From Luidia sarsii (Eukaryota; Echinodermata; Asteroidea; Paxillosida; Luidiidae), in assembly GCA_949987565.1 (NCBI GenBank), contig OX465115.1:15809242-15873241 (forward strand): 64,000 nt of DNA, read 5' to 3'. A program made the translations under genes and the position numbers. The notes under the pieces were generated by a model. That model was not told where the DNA came from, did not search any database, and was given only the letters and a program-made list of their open reading frames with translations. Below, one piece after another: positions 1-12,077 of this stretch (the stretch's first letter is position 1; each line of letters opens with the position of its first letter).

Positions 1-394
1 AATCTAATCTTATGGCACAAAGGTTTACAGTAGCTTCAGAAAGAAAATAAGAGTTCTTGACTACTTATGTCGTCTGCAAAATGTGCGTGTGTGTGCAACT
101 CTTGAAGCACAGCACCCTTGTCATTAATCACACCTGCAATATTTCCCGGCAGGCTGTTCCAGATTGCCTCCAGATCAATATTGCAGCATGCATCAATGAG
201 GGTTTGCCCTAGCTGACGTGTATTTGTGAAGAAAACAACAACAACAACAACCCCCAAAACAAAAGTCCAAACCATCAAATGCCATCCCGTAAACCCTGGT
301 ACGCCTATCGTTTGCACACGGTGGCTCTGCAAACCGTTCCTGAGTTACAAACCACACATACATAGCCAAACCAGCAAGGGAACTGCCCACTCAC
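1..394. other. ATP13A intron sequence at left edge
   Basis: This lies downstream of the donor at 394-393 of the ATP13A gene. No next exon of the ATPase (PPALP/DKTGT region) could be found in either frame, so it is read as intron. A short ACA-type triplet run is at about 234-252. Nothing else is recognised. Confidence 0.6.
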
Positions 395-3300
395 CCCTTT
401 GAGAGACATCATGATAAAGGTGTATATAAGCCCCAGGAAAGCTAGAAAAAAAAGACCAAGAAATATTTTGAAGAAAAATCCGAGTGGATGATGTTTATGA
501 GTGTTTGAAGTTCAAGTGCACATACTGTACTGGCTTTCCTTACCACATCACAGTTACAGTCCAATTGCTGCCAATTCCAGAAAGCTTTCACGAATAGAAA
601 ATTGGAAGTCAAATTAATAATCAACAACTTGTTTAGGTATTGGGGAGATTGCTTACCCATGAATGCCAGCATACCGATGAAACGCATGGCGTCTCTATAC
701 AGGCGAAACTCCATTGGTTTGGGGTAAATAATGGACTGTACCAACGAGCCTTTGGCTGTTGAGAAGCCTGTACCAATTAAAATGCAGAACAGAAGACAGA
801 CGCATCAATTTGAGACCACTTGAGACATACGGTATGTAAAGAGATAATCAAGTTGTTGATAATCAAGTTGTTGTTTTGGGAAGGCAAACATCTAAGGGCT
901 GCATAGCTCAGATGGTAAGAGCGCTGGTACGCAAAACCAGATGTATCGGCTTCAAGTTCCGGTCCAGTCAAAGTTTTCTTTGCCAATTTTCCAAATTATT
1001 TTAATCATTCATGAATACATAAATTATATGTATTTGGCAAGGTAAAGTTTGCTATTTAAGCTGTAATCTGATGTTGATGTTTGCCATTGATATGCAAATA
1101 TTATTTTGGGCTTTGATAGACCAGCGGTTGCTTTCATCAACACGTTGTCACTTATGACCAAATTGTTTCTAGCGGGCAAGAAAAAATGTGACCGAAGTCT
1201 AAGCCCGAGCCTAAGCCTTTATTAAGGTCCGCGAGTCTGCTGGCCGCACCTGTCTGGACCACGATAGCTCGCACTTCATCCTGCCCTCCCTGTCTGGTCT
1301 GGATGACACGAGTCCCGCAGAAGAGGCTGTGACGCTTGTGCTCGGTGCGAGAATATTCGGCCAGGCCGTCCCCCTGCACCAACGGGGTCTTGGTCACCGG
1401 TACACTCTCCCCTGGAGACCGAGACAAGAACCAGACACTGATGAGTGACAGCAAAGGTCGATGCTAGCAGTGGCTCAAATGACAGTTGGTAATTGCCTAG
1501 TTGTTGTGAAATCTAGACTCATGGGCCATGTCTATTGTGAATAGTTACCTTCGAACGTGAAGACACCTTCGTTCCCTTTGACTCTGTTTTCTTTCTTTAT
1601 CAGCCTATTCCTCTTCTATTTTTCATGTAGCCATCTCCTCGAGTGGCCTTACAATGCCTTGTGTTTGGCGATCTTTCATAAAACATGTCATCAATTATTG
1701 TAATGTGACTGGTCCACCCAGTCAACTCACAGGACTTGATCACCCCGATCCAGTTACTCATCTCACCCAGTTTTGAATAGGATGTTTGATGTGATTTACG
1801 CACGAAATAATGATATTGTGTCTTTCATTTGATCGTGCACTTCAGGGAGGCTCTATCACCTGTCAGACTGCTCTCGTTGACAATACAGTTGCCGGCGATG
1901 AGCACCGCGTCACACGTCATCGTGCAGCCGTGATGCGGGATAACGATGACGTCACCTGGCACCAGTAGCTTCTCCGACTCCTCCACGACCTCTGCCCCCC
2001 AAAAATAAATTATTCAGAGCCAGCAGAGAACCATTCATCAAACCCTGTCATAGCAATAGTAACCATAGCAATGTAACTTGCATTAACACGTAAACATCAG
2101 GGCCTATATATTTTGGAGAAGTGTGTTGTGAATGTTCTTCAAAAGTATTTGAAATAAAACCAGGCGTGACTTACTGTTTTTGTGACGCACGATTTGGACC
2201 ATGGTGTCGGATTCCACCATTCTGCTTAACATCAAGTTTTGCTTTCATATAAAAAGGAAATAAAAATGAGTAAAAATGCAACAGTAATAAAACGAAAATG
2301 AAGATTTGACAGTTAACATTTCAAGATAAACTAAACAATTGAAGGAGATGAATGATATTAACGAAGTTTCTTAGAGCTTGTCAGACGATACACACGATGC
2401 AGTATTCATAGGCATACCTTTCGTGTTGTGTAGAGAGAGATAGCAATAGACAGAGTAGACATAATGATTATACAGCCAGAGTAGTAATAGTACTCGTCTG
2501 CAAGCCACACACTGACGCTGAAGATCTGGAAAATGTAGAACGGGTTCAGCACCTACAAGAGCAGAAAGTAAGGAGTATCCTGATTCAGGGAAGGGATAGT
2601 GACTGCGACATTTCTAAATAATTGATTAAAGTAGGCAAGAAAACTTGACTGGACCGGGACTTGAACCAGAAACCTCAGGGTGAACTTTCCAGCGCTCTAT
2701 CAGCTGAAAATATCCAGCTAAGACGTGGATGAGCTGGTAGAGCGCTGGTATGATAAGCCTTACTTTCTGAGCTACGATCCCTACTCAATCATACTTTCAT
2801 TGACATCATATCTTCGATTACATCAAAGCCTAGCAATGGTCTCATGCCAGTGACTCCTTACCTCCTGGACCAACAGGACTGGAATGGAACGCACACGGAT
2901 GTGAATGTCATTATCACCATAGATGGCCCGCCTACCGACAGGAAATTAATATTCATGAGTGGTCTGTGAATATTTATAATCATGAATATTCATGAGTAGT
3001 ACATGAATATTAACGAACGGGAGATGGTTATTCATGAGCAGGGCATGAGTATTCACACAAAGGATGTGTCAATCAAAGAAAGGATAGAAAGCTGGCGGAA
3101 ATTTTTCCAAACCTTTTTATGAAGATGACAAAGCAGATTTGACTGGACTTAGATTTAGACCCAAGCATGTGGTTGACATCTTGCACCGAAGCTATTCAGG
3201 CCTCAGGTGGACAGCTTTGACAAAATGATCAAGGAAGGACCTAGCTAAAGGTTGGGTAACTCAGATGGTAGAGCACTGGTACATTAAATCAGTGGTCTGC

Positions 3301-6300
3301 TTTATCAGCCTGGCCACTCACTAAAAAATACCCACAAATTTTAAAGAATCTTTCCAGTCTCAGTCTCTGGATTATGAAAACCCGGTCGCACTCACCTCTG
3401 CTCTGATTGAGTTTCTGTCAGTCCATTCTTGTAGTTGTCCAGCAAGTCATTGCATGGCATTCCTTCCTCAAGTCCCCTGCAATAGAAGGTAATGGTCTGA
3501 CGTGTATAGGCTCCCCCACCAGGAAGCACTGAGTAAAATCCCCCAAACCAAGAATGATCGACCCCCCACGGAGCAGCACTCTTTATATATGTACAAATCG
3601 AATGTCTGTATTGTTTTCAGCAGGTTACCTGAGACGGAATATACTCTGTTGGGTCAGATCCAAGACGTAGAGGATCTTGTGAAACCTGAAGACCCTCAGA
3701 TTACCCTCGGCATCAACGGCATCCATCTTGAGAATGGTGCGCAGCATCTGATGCCTGCTGGAACTTGAGACGAATGAAGAGAGTCTGAAGAGAACCACTG
3801 TTTCCATTGCAGACGGTTAGCACGTGAGGGCGCTATTCGAGTGAGCTACCATTTTAAATTTGCTTTTGAAATCCGTTTTATCATCTAACGTTCAAATTAA
3901 TCTATATAAAAATATATCATATTTTTATTTTTATTTTACATGTTTATTGTATTTTAGCAATTCTATTGTTGGCTTATCTTATAATTTTAGTTTAAAGTCT
4001 TCGTCTAATTGACTAATATCTTACTTATTCTTTATAATGTATGTATAATCGTATTTGTCTTTTATATAATATTCTGCTAAATGTCTTTCTATTGTGTGTG
4101 TATTTTCTATTTTAATGCATTAACATGTGCATTTTAGCTTTTTATTATTGGTTTGGCGCCTGTTATTTTTTATGTAAAGCGCATTTCAAGATGTGGTACT
4201 GGAATTTGTGCTGTAAAAGCAATGAATGTAATAATGATGATAATAGTATTTAAAATATTTTCACGGTGAAACGTTTAGGGTAAATAAAAAATACAGCAAT
4301 TGATGGTTGAATTACAGCTGAAAGGTAAGTAACTGGATTTCCAATTAATTGTTGAGTCATCCAGTGCTCTCGGCTAGTTCTCTTGTATTGTGGGAACCAT
4401 CACGTGACAATGGGAGAAAAAGGGGGTAGGAAACAGACAAACACTATGAACATCTAAACCGTGAAAATGGGGTGAACATGTAATTTAGACGTGAACAGAA
4501 AATTCACGGTGTTTTCACCCCTATTTCATGGCACACAGTTAGCCAAGTCATTTTCATAGTGTTTTCACCAGTGGTCTCCAAGGCCACATTCCTGGTGGTA
4601 AATGGCTAGAGGCAATTTAGAAGTATCTGGGAGTGACAGTTACAAGGACACCATACGGTACCTCTATGAGGCTGGTGGTCCCTACTGGTAATTGAATTAG
4701 CCATCCATCAAGGCTGGAGCTTGCCACCCAGATATTCACGTTTTTTTCATGGTCTCTTTAGTGACCTGAAGATGTCGTTATCTGGTCAGAGAGGCAATTA
4801 TATTCACGGTGAATTCACTGTAAAATGTACCGTGAAATCACAGTGACTTTTTAGTTTTATGGCGAAATGATATTTTCACCCCTTTTTCACGGTTTAGATG
4901 TTCATAGTGAAATGACATTGGTATGGTGAAGAGAGGCACATGACTTGACAGAGTTGAAGAGCTGAGGACTGCGCCAGCCATGCAGGACAGATTAGTGTGC
5001 AGGGGATTGGTTCATGATTCCCTAGTAGGCATTGGCTAACTGTCTAGGCTCTCGACTTAGTTGTAGTAGCAGCTCGGTTGATGAAGAAGGGGTGTGATCC
5101 CTCGAGATGGACGGCAATTAATGATTGACATCATCAACCCAGCAAAGCCCATCGCCATGCTAAGAGCTTGATAAGTCAAGAGGTAGAGCGCTGGATGAGT
5201 CAAGTGGAAGAGCACTGGATAAGCCGAGTGGTTGAGCTCTGGAGAAATTACTAAAAATGCCAGGCTATCTGCTACGTCACAAAGTTCACTCAGCTTGAAT
5301 CTATGTACCCAACTGGTCAGACAATTCACTTACTGCTTTTCACCCACTGGCTTCCGCTGAATGGCAGACACATGAAACCGCAGGTAAATGTCCTGCAGAC
5401 AAAAACAACCCAAATATTCCTCTCAAAATCGGCAATACTTTCGGAATAACACCAATAATTAGCAGGACCTTTCTCAAAGGCTTGATGGTCTGATCCAAGC
5501 ATGACCTTTCTCAGTTACTTGATGCTTTGATACAAGCAGAACCTTTTCTTCAAGGCTTGATTTTTTATCCAAGACCTTTTTCAATGCTTCTGAGAAAGCC
5601 CCTGCAAGGATTGGAGCATTAGGCTCTCTGATTTCTCATGATATCTTTAACAAAACTCTTTAATAGAAGACGGAAAAAGTTTGCAATTGCACCAAAGTAC
5701 AATCTTGCTACCAGTAACTAACTTTTCTCTTCTCTGTGCACTGGGGGGAATATCATTCAGACTCATGAGGCCTTTTGTAAAAGGATTGGTGCAGTGCTTG
5801 GATTTGGGCTTGTGGTGTCTGCTACTGATTGAATAGTGCGTCCATGTGTGATGTATCCTCATACAAATTGGCAAATGTGCGTCCATGTGTGATGTATCCT
5901 CATACAAATTGGCAAATGTGCGTTCATGTGTGCTGTATTAAACACGGCTGTTATTAAACACGGCTGCACGGCAGTCAAAATAATCTTGGCGCAGACAATG
6001 CTCGCATTTGTTCATTTTTGATGATAAAATATTCCCCACATATGCATTTTATTCCAATTTATTCCATATTTTCCCACATATTTCAGGGGTTTAAAGGCCC
6101 AATACAACATTGGGAAGATCGGAAAACATCGATGTCCACAGATTTACTTCTAATTTACACAGTTTGTAGATGGCCATGATAGAATCCTCATGTTGAAATC
6201 TTACGGTCTGGGATGCTGTACTTCCCTAGAAATCTTCACCCAAACATCGACAAATAGTTTATTATTCGCAAGTCATAAACTATTTCTTACACTACAGAAT

Positions 6301-6905
6301 GGTGCAAAAACCGTGACGTTTTTTGTTAACCTTTTTTTACCTTCGCAGGATTGCTTTTTGGGGATGTTTAATGGTTTAGCCTAATACCTCCTTGGTACAA
6401 ACTGTGGTACAAACACACAAACTGTGGCAATATTTTGAACTTTACCAATGTTGTATTGGGCCTATAAGTGCTATGGCATTGGGATTAGTGTTCTCTCTAA
6501 TGATTGACTTTGATGAAACTGACCAACCTTGATCAGAACAAAATCAGCCTGATGGAGTTCGCAGCTTGTGCACATGCAGCGGAGCTTCCAATCTTCCTTC
6601 CAGTGGAAGATGAGGATGAGGAATCCCATGGTCAGGATGGCGCCAATGTAGCACAGGATGGCCCGGGGATAACTACGCCGGTAACCATGGCAATCCTGCC
6701 GTCAAGTAATTATGCCAACAAGAAAACGATCATTCTTTATCTCATCAATAATTTCCGATGCCCTTTATTAATAATTTGTTGTACATCTCCTGGAATCAAC
6801 CCCAACTTTAAGAGTAAGAATTACGACCTTAAATTGACTTACGATTCTCTCACTGGAATCCATCTGCACTGGGACCCATGGTGTCTCCGCAGTCGACGTA
6901 GACAT
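395..6905 (-). CDS. ATP13A2-like: P5B-type transporting ATPase, ATP13A2/3-like, N-terminal part (gene continues left of window)
   Basis: Family members are endolysosomal P-type ATPases; ATP13A2 and ATP13A3 export polyamines. Twelve exons join in frame: 6905-6843, 6695-6528, 5392-5334, 3754-3629, 3476-3396, 2931-2862, 2552-2418, 2241-2175, 1991-1860, 1411-1250, 767-657, 441-395. They give 407 residues. Visible landmarks are the N-terminal GYRRS segment followed by a hydrophobic membrane-inserted stretch and [11 protein letters not shown] (about residues 25-60), the membrane entry [12 protein letters not shown] (about 191-202), the actuator segment [12 protein letters not shown], and the TGESVP dephosphorylation loop at residues 300-305. 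The last exons hold a membrane pair ([21 protein letters not shown]). The phosphorylated aspartate (DKTGT) is not in the window. The start ATG at 6905 is in a short first exon that splices in phase. The acceptor of the 3754 exon has two in-frame choices three bases apart. CROCC proximity favours ATP13A2 over ATP13A3, but the paralogue is not settled. Confidence 0.93.
873..985 (+). mobile_element. tRNA-derived SINE copy
   Basis: A tRNA-like unit starts at about 895, with an A-box-like TAGCTCAGATGGTAAGAG and a B-box-like region before GGTCCAGTCA. The CTGGT/ACCAG anticodon stem encloses a loop whose anticodon position reads GCA. It is preceded by the family leader (TTTGGGAAGG) and followed by the tail TTTTCTTTGCCAA. 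At least nine relatives lie in the window on both strands, so this is a repeat and not a functional tRNA gene. Confidence 0.75.
2625..2705 (-). mobile_element. tRNA-derived SINE fragment
   Basis: Read on the minus strand, the GGTTCAAGTCCCGGTCCAGT-type B-box end and the AGCGCTGG arm match the SINE family in this window. It lies in an intron of the ATP13A gene. Confidence 0.6.
3247..3330 (+). mobile_element. Degenerate tRNA-derived SINE copy
   Basis: GGGTAACTCAGATGGTAGAG followed by CACTGGTAC matches the family A-box and anticodon stem. The B-box side is degraded. It is intronic in the ATP13A gene. Confidence 0.5.
4442..4909. mobile_element. 468-bp inverted-repeat element (MITE)
   Basis: The ends are near-perfect inverted repeats of about 35 bp starting CACTATGAACATCTAAACCG. 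The interior repeats short CACGGTG / TTTTCACC motifs several times in both orientations. No coding capacity is seen. Flanking AAA on both sides could be a 3-bp target duplication. The element sits in the 1.6-kb ATP13A intron between the exons at 5334 and 3754. The superfamily is not identified. Confidence 0.75.
5837..5935. repeat. 41-bp tandem repeat, about 2.5 copies
   Basis: The unit begins TGCGTCCATGTGTGATGTAT. Copies start at 5837, 5878 and 5919, and the third is partial and diverged. Intronic in the ATP13A gene. Confidence 0.85.
6091..6468. mobile_element. TTAA-flanked MITE, copy 1
   Basis: The left end reads TTAA followed by AGGCCCAATACAACATTGG. The right end has the inverse, CCAATGTTGTATTGGGCCT, then TATA. 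The interior is collinear with the element at 8527-8889. It is about 378 bp with no reading frame, and lies in the ATP13A intron upstream of the exon at 5392. Confidence 0.8.
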
Positions 6906-8526
6906 ACTTAGGCCATGAAGTTCTGTAAATGTTGAGAAAATCATTGAAATACATGTGGTATTACTGCTACCATGCCTATATCAGCTGTCAATTTAGTGCT
7001 ACTTCGCCAAGAAAATAAAATTGGAATAGATTTCGGTAGTCTTTTGCCTAGTGCAAAGTGAGGATGATTACTCCTTAGCAGTCACCTCACTCCTTACCTA
7101 TTGGCTGTATACTGCTGGCAAACGGATATAGCACGGCGACTGAGCTGAAGGATACACTGCGGCTGAGTGGTGGCTTCAGTGCAGGAGTGCCCGGCTTTTA
7201 GGGGCTGCCTTGGTGTGGCCTCGACGATCAGTCTCGATGGAAAAAGTAAGGCGGAGCCTTTGTTCAGCCACCTCTTATTCAGGCCAACCCCATTTAACTA
7301 GGCCCAATAGCAGTGCATGACAGCATGGCTGATACAAAAGGACAGCCACTGAGCTGGCCGTACGAGAAAAATCAACGGTACTCCTGCTCGAGATCTGGTC
7401 CATCATTGCACACACCATAGGCTTCCATTTTGCAGCCTTTTATAGCCAAACAATTTTGACCCTGAGCAGATCAACCTGTGAACTCCCCTTGAAAGGGTCC
7501 TGGTAAAACTAGTAGCACAGCACAGCATGACGAAACGTGGTGCATTGGCTCTGAATTTTCTCGGCAGCGTTTTCGCGCATTCACCCAACTTCCAAGGAGA
7601 AGATGATAACAGAGTCAAGCCTTTGTTCGCAGAAAACCAGACTGGCTTTTTCAAGAAAAAGAGAGGAATACATGCTTACCTTTCTGCGTAATAAAAGTTT
7701 AATACATGTACCGGTACTGCAGTACACCTCTCACACACGTCGTGGGCCATACATCAGTAATGTAGCCTATCGCATTGCATGCAGGCGTATACTTGTGCCT
7801 TGATCGGGATGCTAAAGTTCAGGGTCAGTGGCGGGGAACCTGTTGATAAAAGCAAGTCCGCTCATAAAAATAAGGTTTACTCTACACATTGTTGTGTGTG
7901 CCAGACAGTATGGGCTCACAACCCAGTTGCTAGCTGCACCACAGAGAGTTGATTGGTGCGAAAAGGAAGTGGTTTAAAAGATTGAAGTTGAAATCAGCAA
8001 AATATAAACATGAAGTATTGTACAGCGTTTCACGGTTGTATTTGAAAAGAGAGACAACTACACTACAGATAGAAAAAACCCAAACAAACAGGATACGATT
8101 GGGAAATGGTGTGCATGTTTGGATAAGCCTATATTTACATATGAATATACAGAGTCCTTGGTAGAATAATAGAAGCAAGTAAGTTTGAAATAAATACAGG
8201 ACCTAATGTTCAATGTTCAAACATCATGTTATATCAATGAGGGCGTAATGTCTGTCATCCAGCAAGACATGTATGATGTATTCATGGCAAAAGTTGGTCT
8301 AGGCGGGATATAACATGACAGTGTCATCGATGACTTTCCACCTTTGCAGACTGGTCGTTTAGTTCTATCAATACAGCTATATTTGGAATTCGCCCGTTGG
8401 TTAAAAAGTTCACCTAGCCTGTGCATTTGTTGTGTACATAGCATATACATGCGTGCATGAATGAGCTTGTTTTTGTAGCGCCTGGATTTCGTAGTCATAC
8501 AAGTACCTCGTGTACTATTACTAGTC

Positions 8527-8889
8527 TTAAAGGTCCAATACAACATTGGGAAGATAGGAAAACATCGATGTCCACAGATTTCCTTCTTATTTACACAGTT
8601 TGCAGATGGTCATGATATAATCACCATGTTGAAATATAACGGTCCGGGATGCTGTATTTCTCGAGAAAAGTTCACTCAAACACCGACAAATAGTTTTATT
8701 ACTCGCGAGTAATTAACTTTTTCTTACACTACGGAACGGTGCGAAAACAGTGAGTTTTTTTTGCCTTTTTCTACTTTCTTTTCATTTGAGCTAAAACCTT
8801 CGCAGGATTTCTTTTTTGGAATGTTTAATAGTTTAACACACAAACTGTGGCAATCTTCTGACCTTTACCAATGTTGTATAAGCCTTTAA
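8527..8889. mobile_element. TTAA-flanked MITE, copy 2
   Basis: It is collinear with 6091-6468 in the same orientation. Its ends are TTAA+AGGTCCAATACAACATTGG and CCAATGTTGTATAAGCCT+TTAA, so the TTAA target duplication is intact here. No coding sequence. A TTAA target is typical of piggyBac-type transposition, but the terminal bases do not prove it. Confidence 0.8.
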
Positions 8890-9505
8890 TCTCTACTTTC
8901 CCCTGAGCGTACCTGGTAATACATACCATTTGGTACATTCATCTTCTCTATTGGCTGTGCTCAGTACTCATCACCTGGTATTAAATTGATTTGCCTGGTG
9001 TTGAGTAGCTATGGTAACTGTAGCCCAGTTTTAGCTATTTTTTCTTTAAAAAATATTTTCAAAAGTTTGGAGGTCGTGACATTTCGATCCTATAGCAGGG
9101 CAATAAAAATAAAAACGAAGATCCAAAATCTTTGGAAAGGGAGAAAAATTGCCACAGTTACCTTAGCTAGCAGTTGAGCTTGTTTCATGCATACATTTAG
9201 CATTTGTAAAGTTTTTTTCCCGCATGAAACAAATTTGAAATGGGTAAACAAGGGAGTATGCCCGCCGTTACAGTACTCAGAACTGAAGCAAATGGGTAAC
9301 TATGAGTTACATCCATATTACGGCCATAATGCTCGCTCGAGGACTCGGGCCCTGAGTATGGGTCTAATGTCCGTCGAGCCGAACATACAAACCAAAGTAC
9401 CCCGATCGGCGGGATTCAAAGGTCAGAATCTCTGGGAACACGGCACAAAGGTCTGTTTCGTCGTTCATCTTTAATCTTACACGAGGAATGGTCTTTTGCG
9501 TCGTC

Positions 9506-10062
9506 TGCGTCCGATTAGTTTATCTGGGTAGGCCTTCAGAGGAAGACCTATGGAAGCTAATCGAACGCACCTATGTATTAATATTAGTGAGTCCGATAAG
9601 TTTATCTGGGTAGGCCCTCAGATGAAGAGCCATGAAAGCTAATCGAACGCACCTATGTATCAATATTAGTGCATTGGATTAGTTTATCTGGGTAGGCCCA
9701 CAGAGGAAGACCTATGGAAGCTAATCAAACGCACCTATGTATTAATATTAGTGCGTCCGATTAGATTATCTGGGTAGGCCCTCAGAGGAAGACCTATGGA
9801 AGCTAATCAAACGCACCTATGTATCAATCTTAGTGCGTCCGATTAGTTTATCTAGGTAGGCCCTCAGAGGAAGACCTATGGAAGCTAATCAAACGCACCT
9901 ATGTATCAATATTAGCGCATTGGATTAGTTTATCTGGGTAGGTCCTGAGGAAGAGCCACGAAAGCTAAACAAACGCACCTATGTATTGATATTAGTGCGT
10001 CCGATTAGTTTATCTGGGTAGGCCCTCAGATGAAGACCTATGGAAGCTAATCCAACGCATCA
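9506..10062. repeat. 82-bp satellite, seven tandem units
   Basis: The motif AGTTTATCTGGGTAGG recurs at 9517, 9599, 9681, 9763, 9845, 9927 and 10007, a period of 82 bp (80 once). Within each unit TGCGTCCGATTAG near the start is answered by CTAATCGAACGCA about 45 bp later. This is a 12-of-13 inverted repeat, so each unit can fold into a hairpin. Confidence 0.92.
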
Positions 10063-12012
10063 ATTGATGTATTCACGCAAACAGATACTAGATGCCAAAT
10101 AGTTCTCCATAATTATGTTCAATCTCTTCGTTTATTTGCCAAGTTACATCTACGTTTGGGAAAAAAACCAAAACAACATAACAACTGAACTGCAATTATC
10201 TGGATTGAATCAAAGTAATACACGCACACCAAATAATAATAATAAAAATATCGATTCCAATGGATGGGTAAAAGCACACAGGAAAAAAGAGAAAACAAGT
10301 AACAATTGGGACAAGTCAAATAATCCGTTGACATTACTCATGCATTCACTAATCACACACATTACAGGATCTTTGTAATATTGTGCTAAACTAGGCTCTT
10401 ACAGACTACAATTTGGCCTCACAAAAACAAACTTTATTTCACTACGTGATGATTTTGTTCGGTACAAGTGATGAATCAAAGACAATTGAAATTCATACAA
10501 ACATTCATTTACTCCTAGAGAGATAAACAGGTTTAGAATCAAAATTTAAGAAATCGTTTAAAATGTCTCTTCTTAAAGGACATCTGCACATAATTTCTTC
10601 TTTAATTCTAATTGATAGAAGATTGGATAAAAAAGCCTAGAAGTTTTAAGAGAGTTTGAAAAAGCACACAGTAAAAAAATACAACACACATAAATCATCT
10701 TTTTTTTCATTTTAGAAAAATATCAACGGATCGGAGTAAGCACAAAGTGAATTTCAAAATTGCTGTGCGAATTGTTCTAGGATCTCTTGTAAAAATCATT
10801 ACCATGTTATTTTCTTCTAGAAATTTCAACACGCATAAAAAAGACTTGATTCAGGCTTTAAAAACATGGAATGCTAATGCTCAAAACAAATACCAAAACA
10901 ATTTCTCAATTCAAACTTCCAGGGAGGAATGCGTACACTCAGCAAATATATACAGTTCTGGAACATTAAAATATGACTCCATCGTTCCAATATTTAAATT
11001 TCTCTCTTAAGTACAATTATTTCGTTCTTTGATCATTTCTCTGTTAATTAGGACTAAGAGAATTTCTTTAGCGTTTGTTTTTAGCCCATTTGGTTTACTT
11101 TTTGTGGAGCAAAACCTGACGGTTTGAAGACTGTTGAGCCTGTTAATGGAAGTGCACGTGGCCAATAAGGTCTACAGATTACTGTTGGGTCATAGAACCT
11201 GAGGTGTAGATGCAGGAATACCGATTACAATACTGCTCTATGACTTACTTTGGTAGCTATTTCTGCCTCATAAATAGTTTATAATATGGCACTCAGGAGA
11301 ATGTAATTCAATTAGGGTTTCCTGCCCTACTCAATGTGTTAATAAGCACTGCGCATAGTGTTTAATCAACTTAAAGTAGGTCAAACCCTTATTGAATGAC
11401 TTCTATCTGATACACTTGCAAGTAATTACAGCATTCATTTGATTTACTTTTTCTTTTGGAATAATTTTTTTTTATACTCAGCCAGGTTTTGTGAAAAAAA
11501 GAGCAAATTATCGAATGGGCCTGATTTAAAAAAGTCGCAACCTATTTCTGCTTTCGACACGAGTTGAGATATTCAGTACGTGTGGTGCCACCACACAGTG
11601 ATTGTCTCCTTTCTTCAACCATGGTGATGGCTTCACCACACTTATCACTTCCTCTCCCCTCACCCAAAACCCTAGCAACCCACACACTAAGACACACACA
11701 CACATCAAGTTGAAAAGTTGAAGCATCCCTACGTAGGCTCTTCACAAATCTCTGGATCAGCCTTGGCCTCAGGCTTCGTCCCTGTTACAGAAAAAAAAAG
11801 CCTTGAAAACAAAACTTATGGTTTGTCACTGAATCTGAAGATTGGCCATCCAGTTCCGGACGGAGTGTTCACCTGGAAAAGTTTGTTCTTGAAGACCGTT
11901 GACACTATAACGTGTTAAAGAAATGAGGTACATGCATTCATTTCATTAAAAAGCCATCGATGCAGGGAACACCGCCCTCTATGGGCCATTATAAGCCATG
12001 GCTGTTTCTCAG

Positions 12013-12013
12013 G

Positions 12014-12045
<32 letters not shown>
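12013..12045. repeat. (GTT)n microsatellite in rootletin 3' UTR
   Basis: About ten GTT triplets lie 33 bases downstream of the rootletin stop codon. On the transcript strand this is AAC/CAA. It is outside the reading frame. Confidence 0.85.
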
Positions 12046-12077
12046 CTGGTCTCAATGTCCAAGATGCAGAGAGACGT

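Larger units (their letters stand above)
6906..12077. other. Gene-free spacer between ATP13A 5' end and rootletin 3' end
   Basis: No conserved exon was recognised on either strand. It contains a second MITE copy (8527-8889), the 82-bp satellite (9506-10062) and AT-rich unique DNA at 10.1-11.5 kb. A possible rootletin polyadenylation signal on the minus strand is at 10438-10433 (AATAAA). Promoter sequence of the ATP13A gene is expected just right of 6905, but no clear core element was found. Confidence 0.6.

Noticed and set aside
895..970. Functional tRNA-Cys gene (GCA anticodon position)
   Set aside because: The acceptor stem is imperfect and the same unit with shared flanks recurs about ten times in different states of decay, as expected for a SINE.
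6504..6911. 135-codon plus-strand frame at 6.5-6.9 kb
   Set aside because: It is antisense to two conserved ATP13A exons whose phases join exactly.
9506..10062. Regular direct repeats suggesting a CRISPR array
   Set aside because: Whole 82-bp units are repeated with no unique spacers, and the genome is animal.
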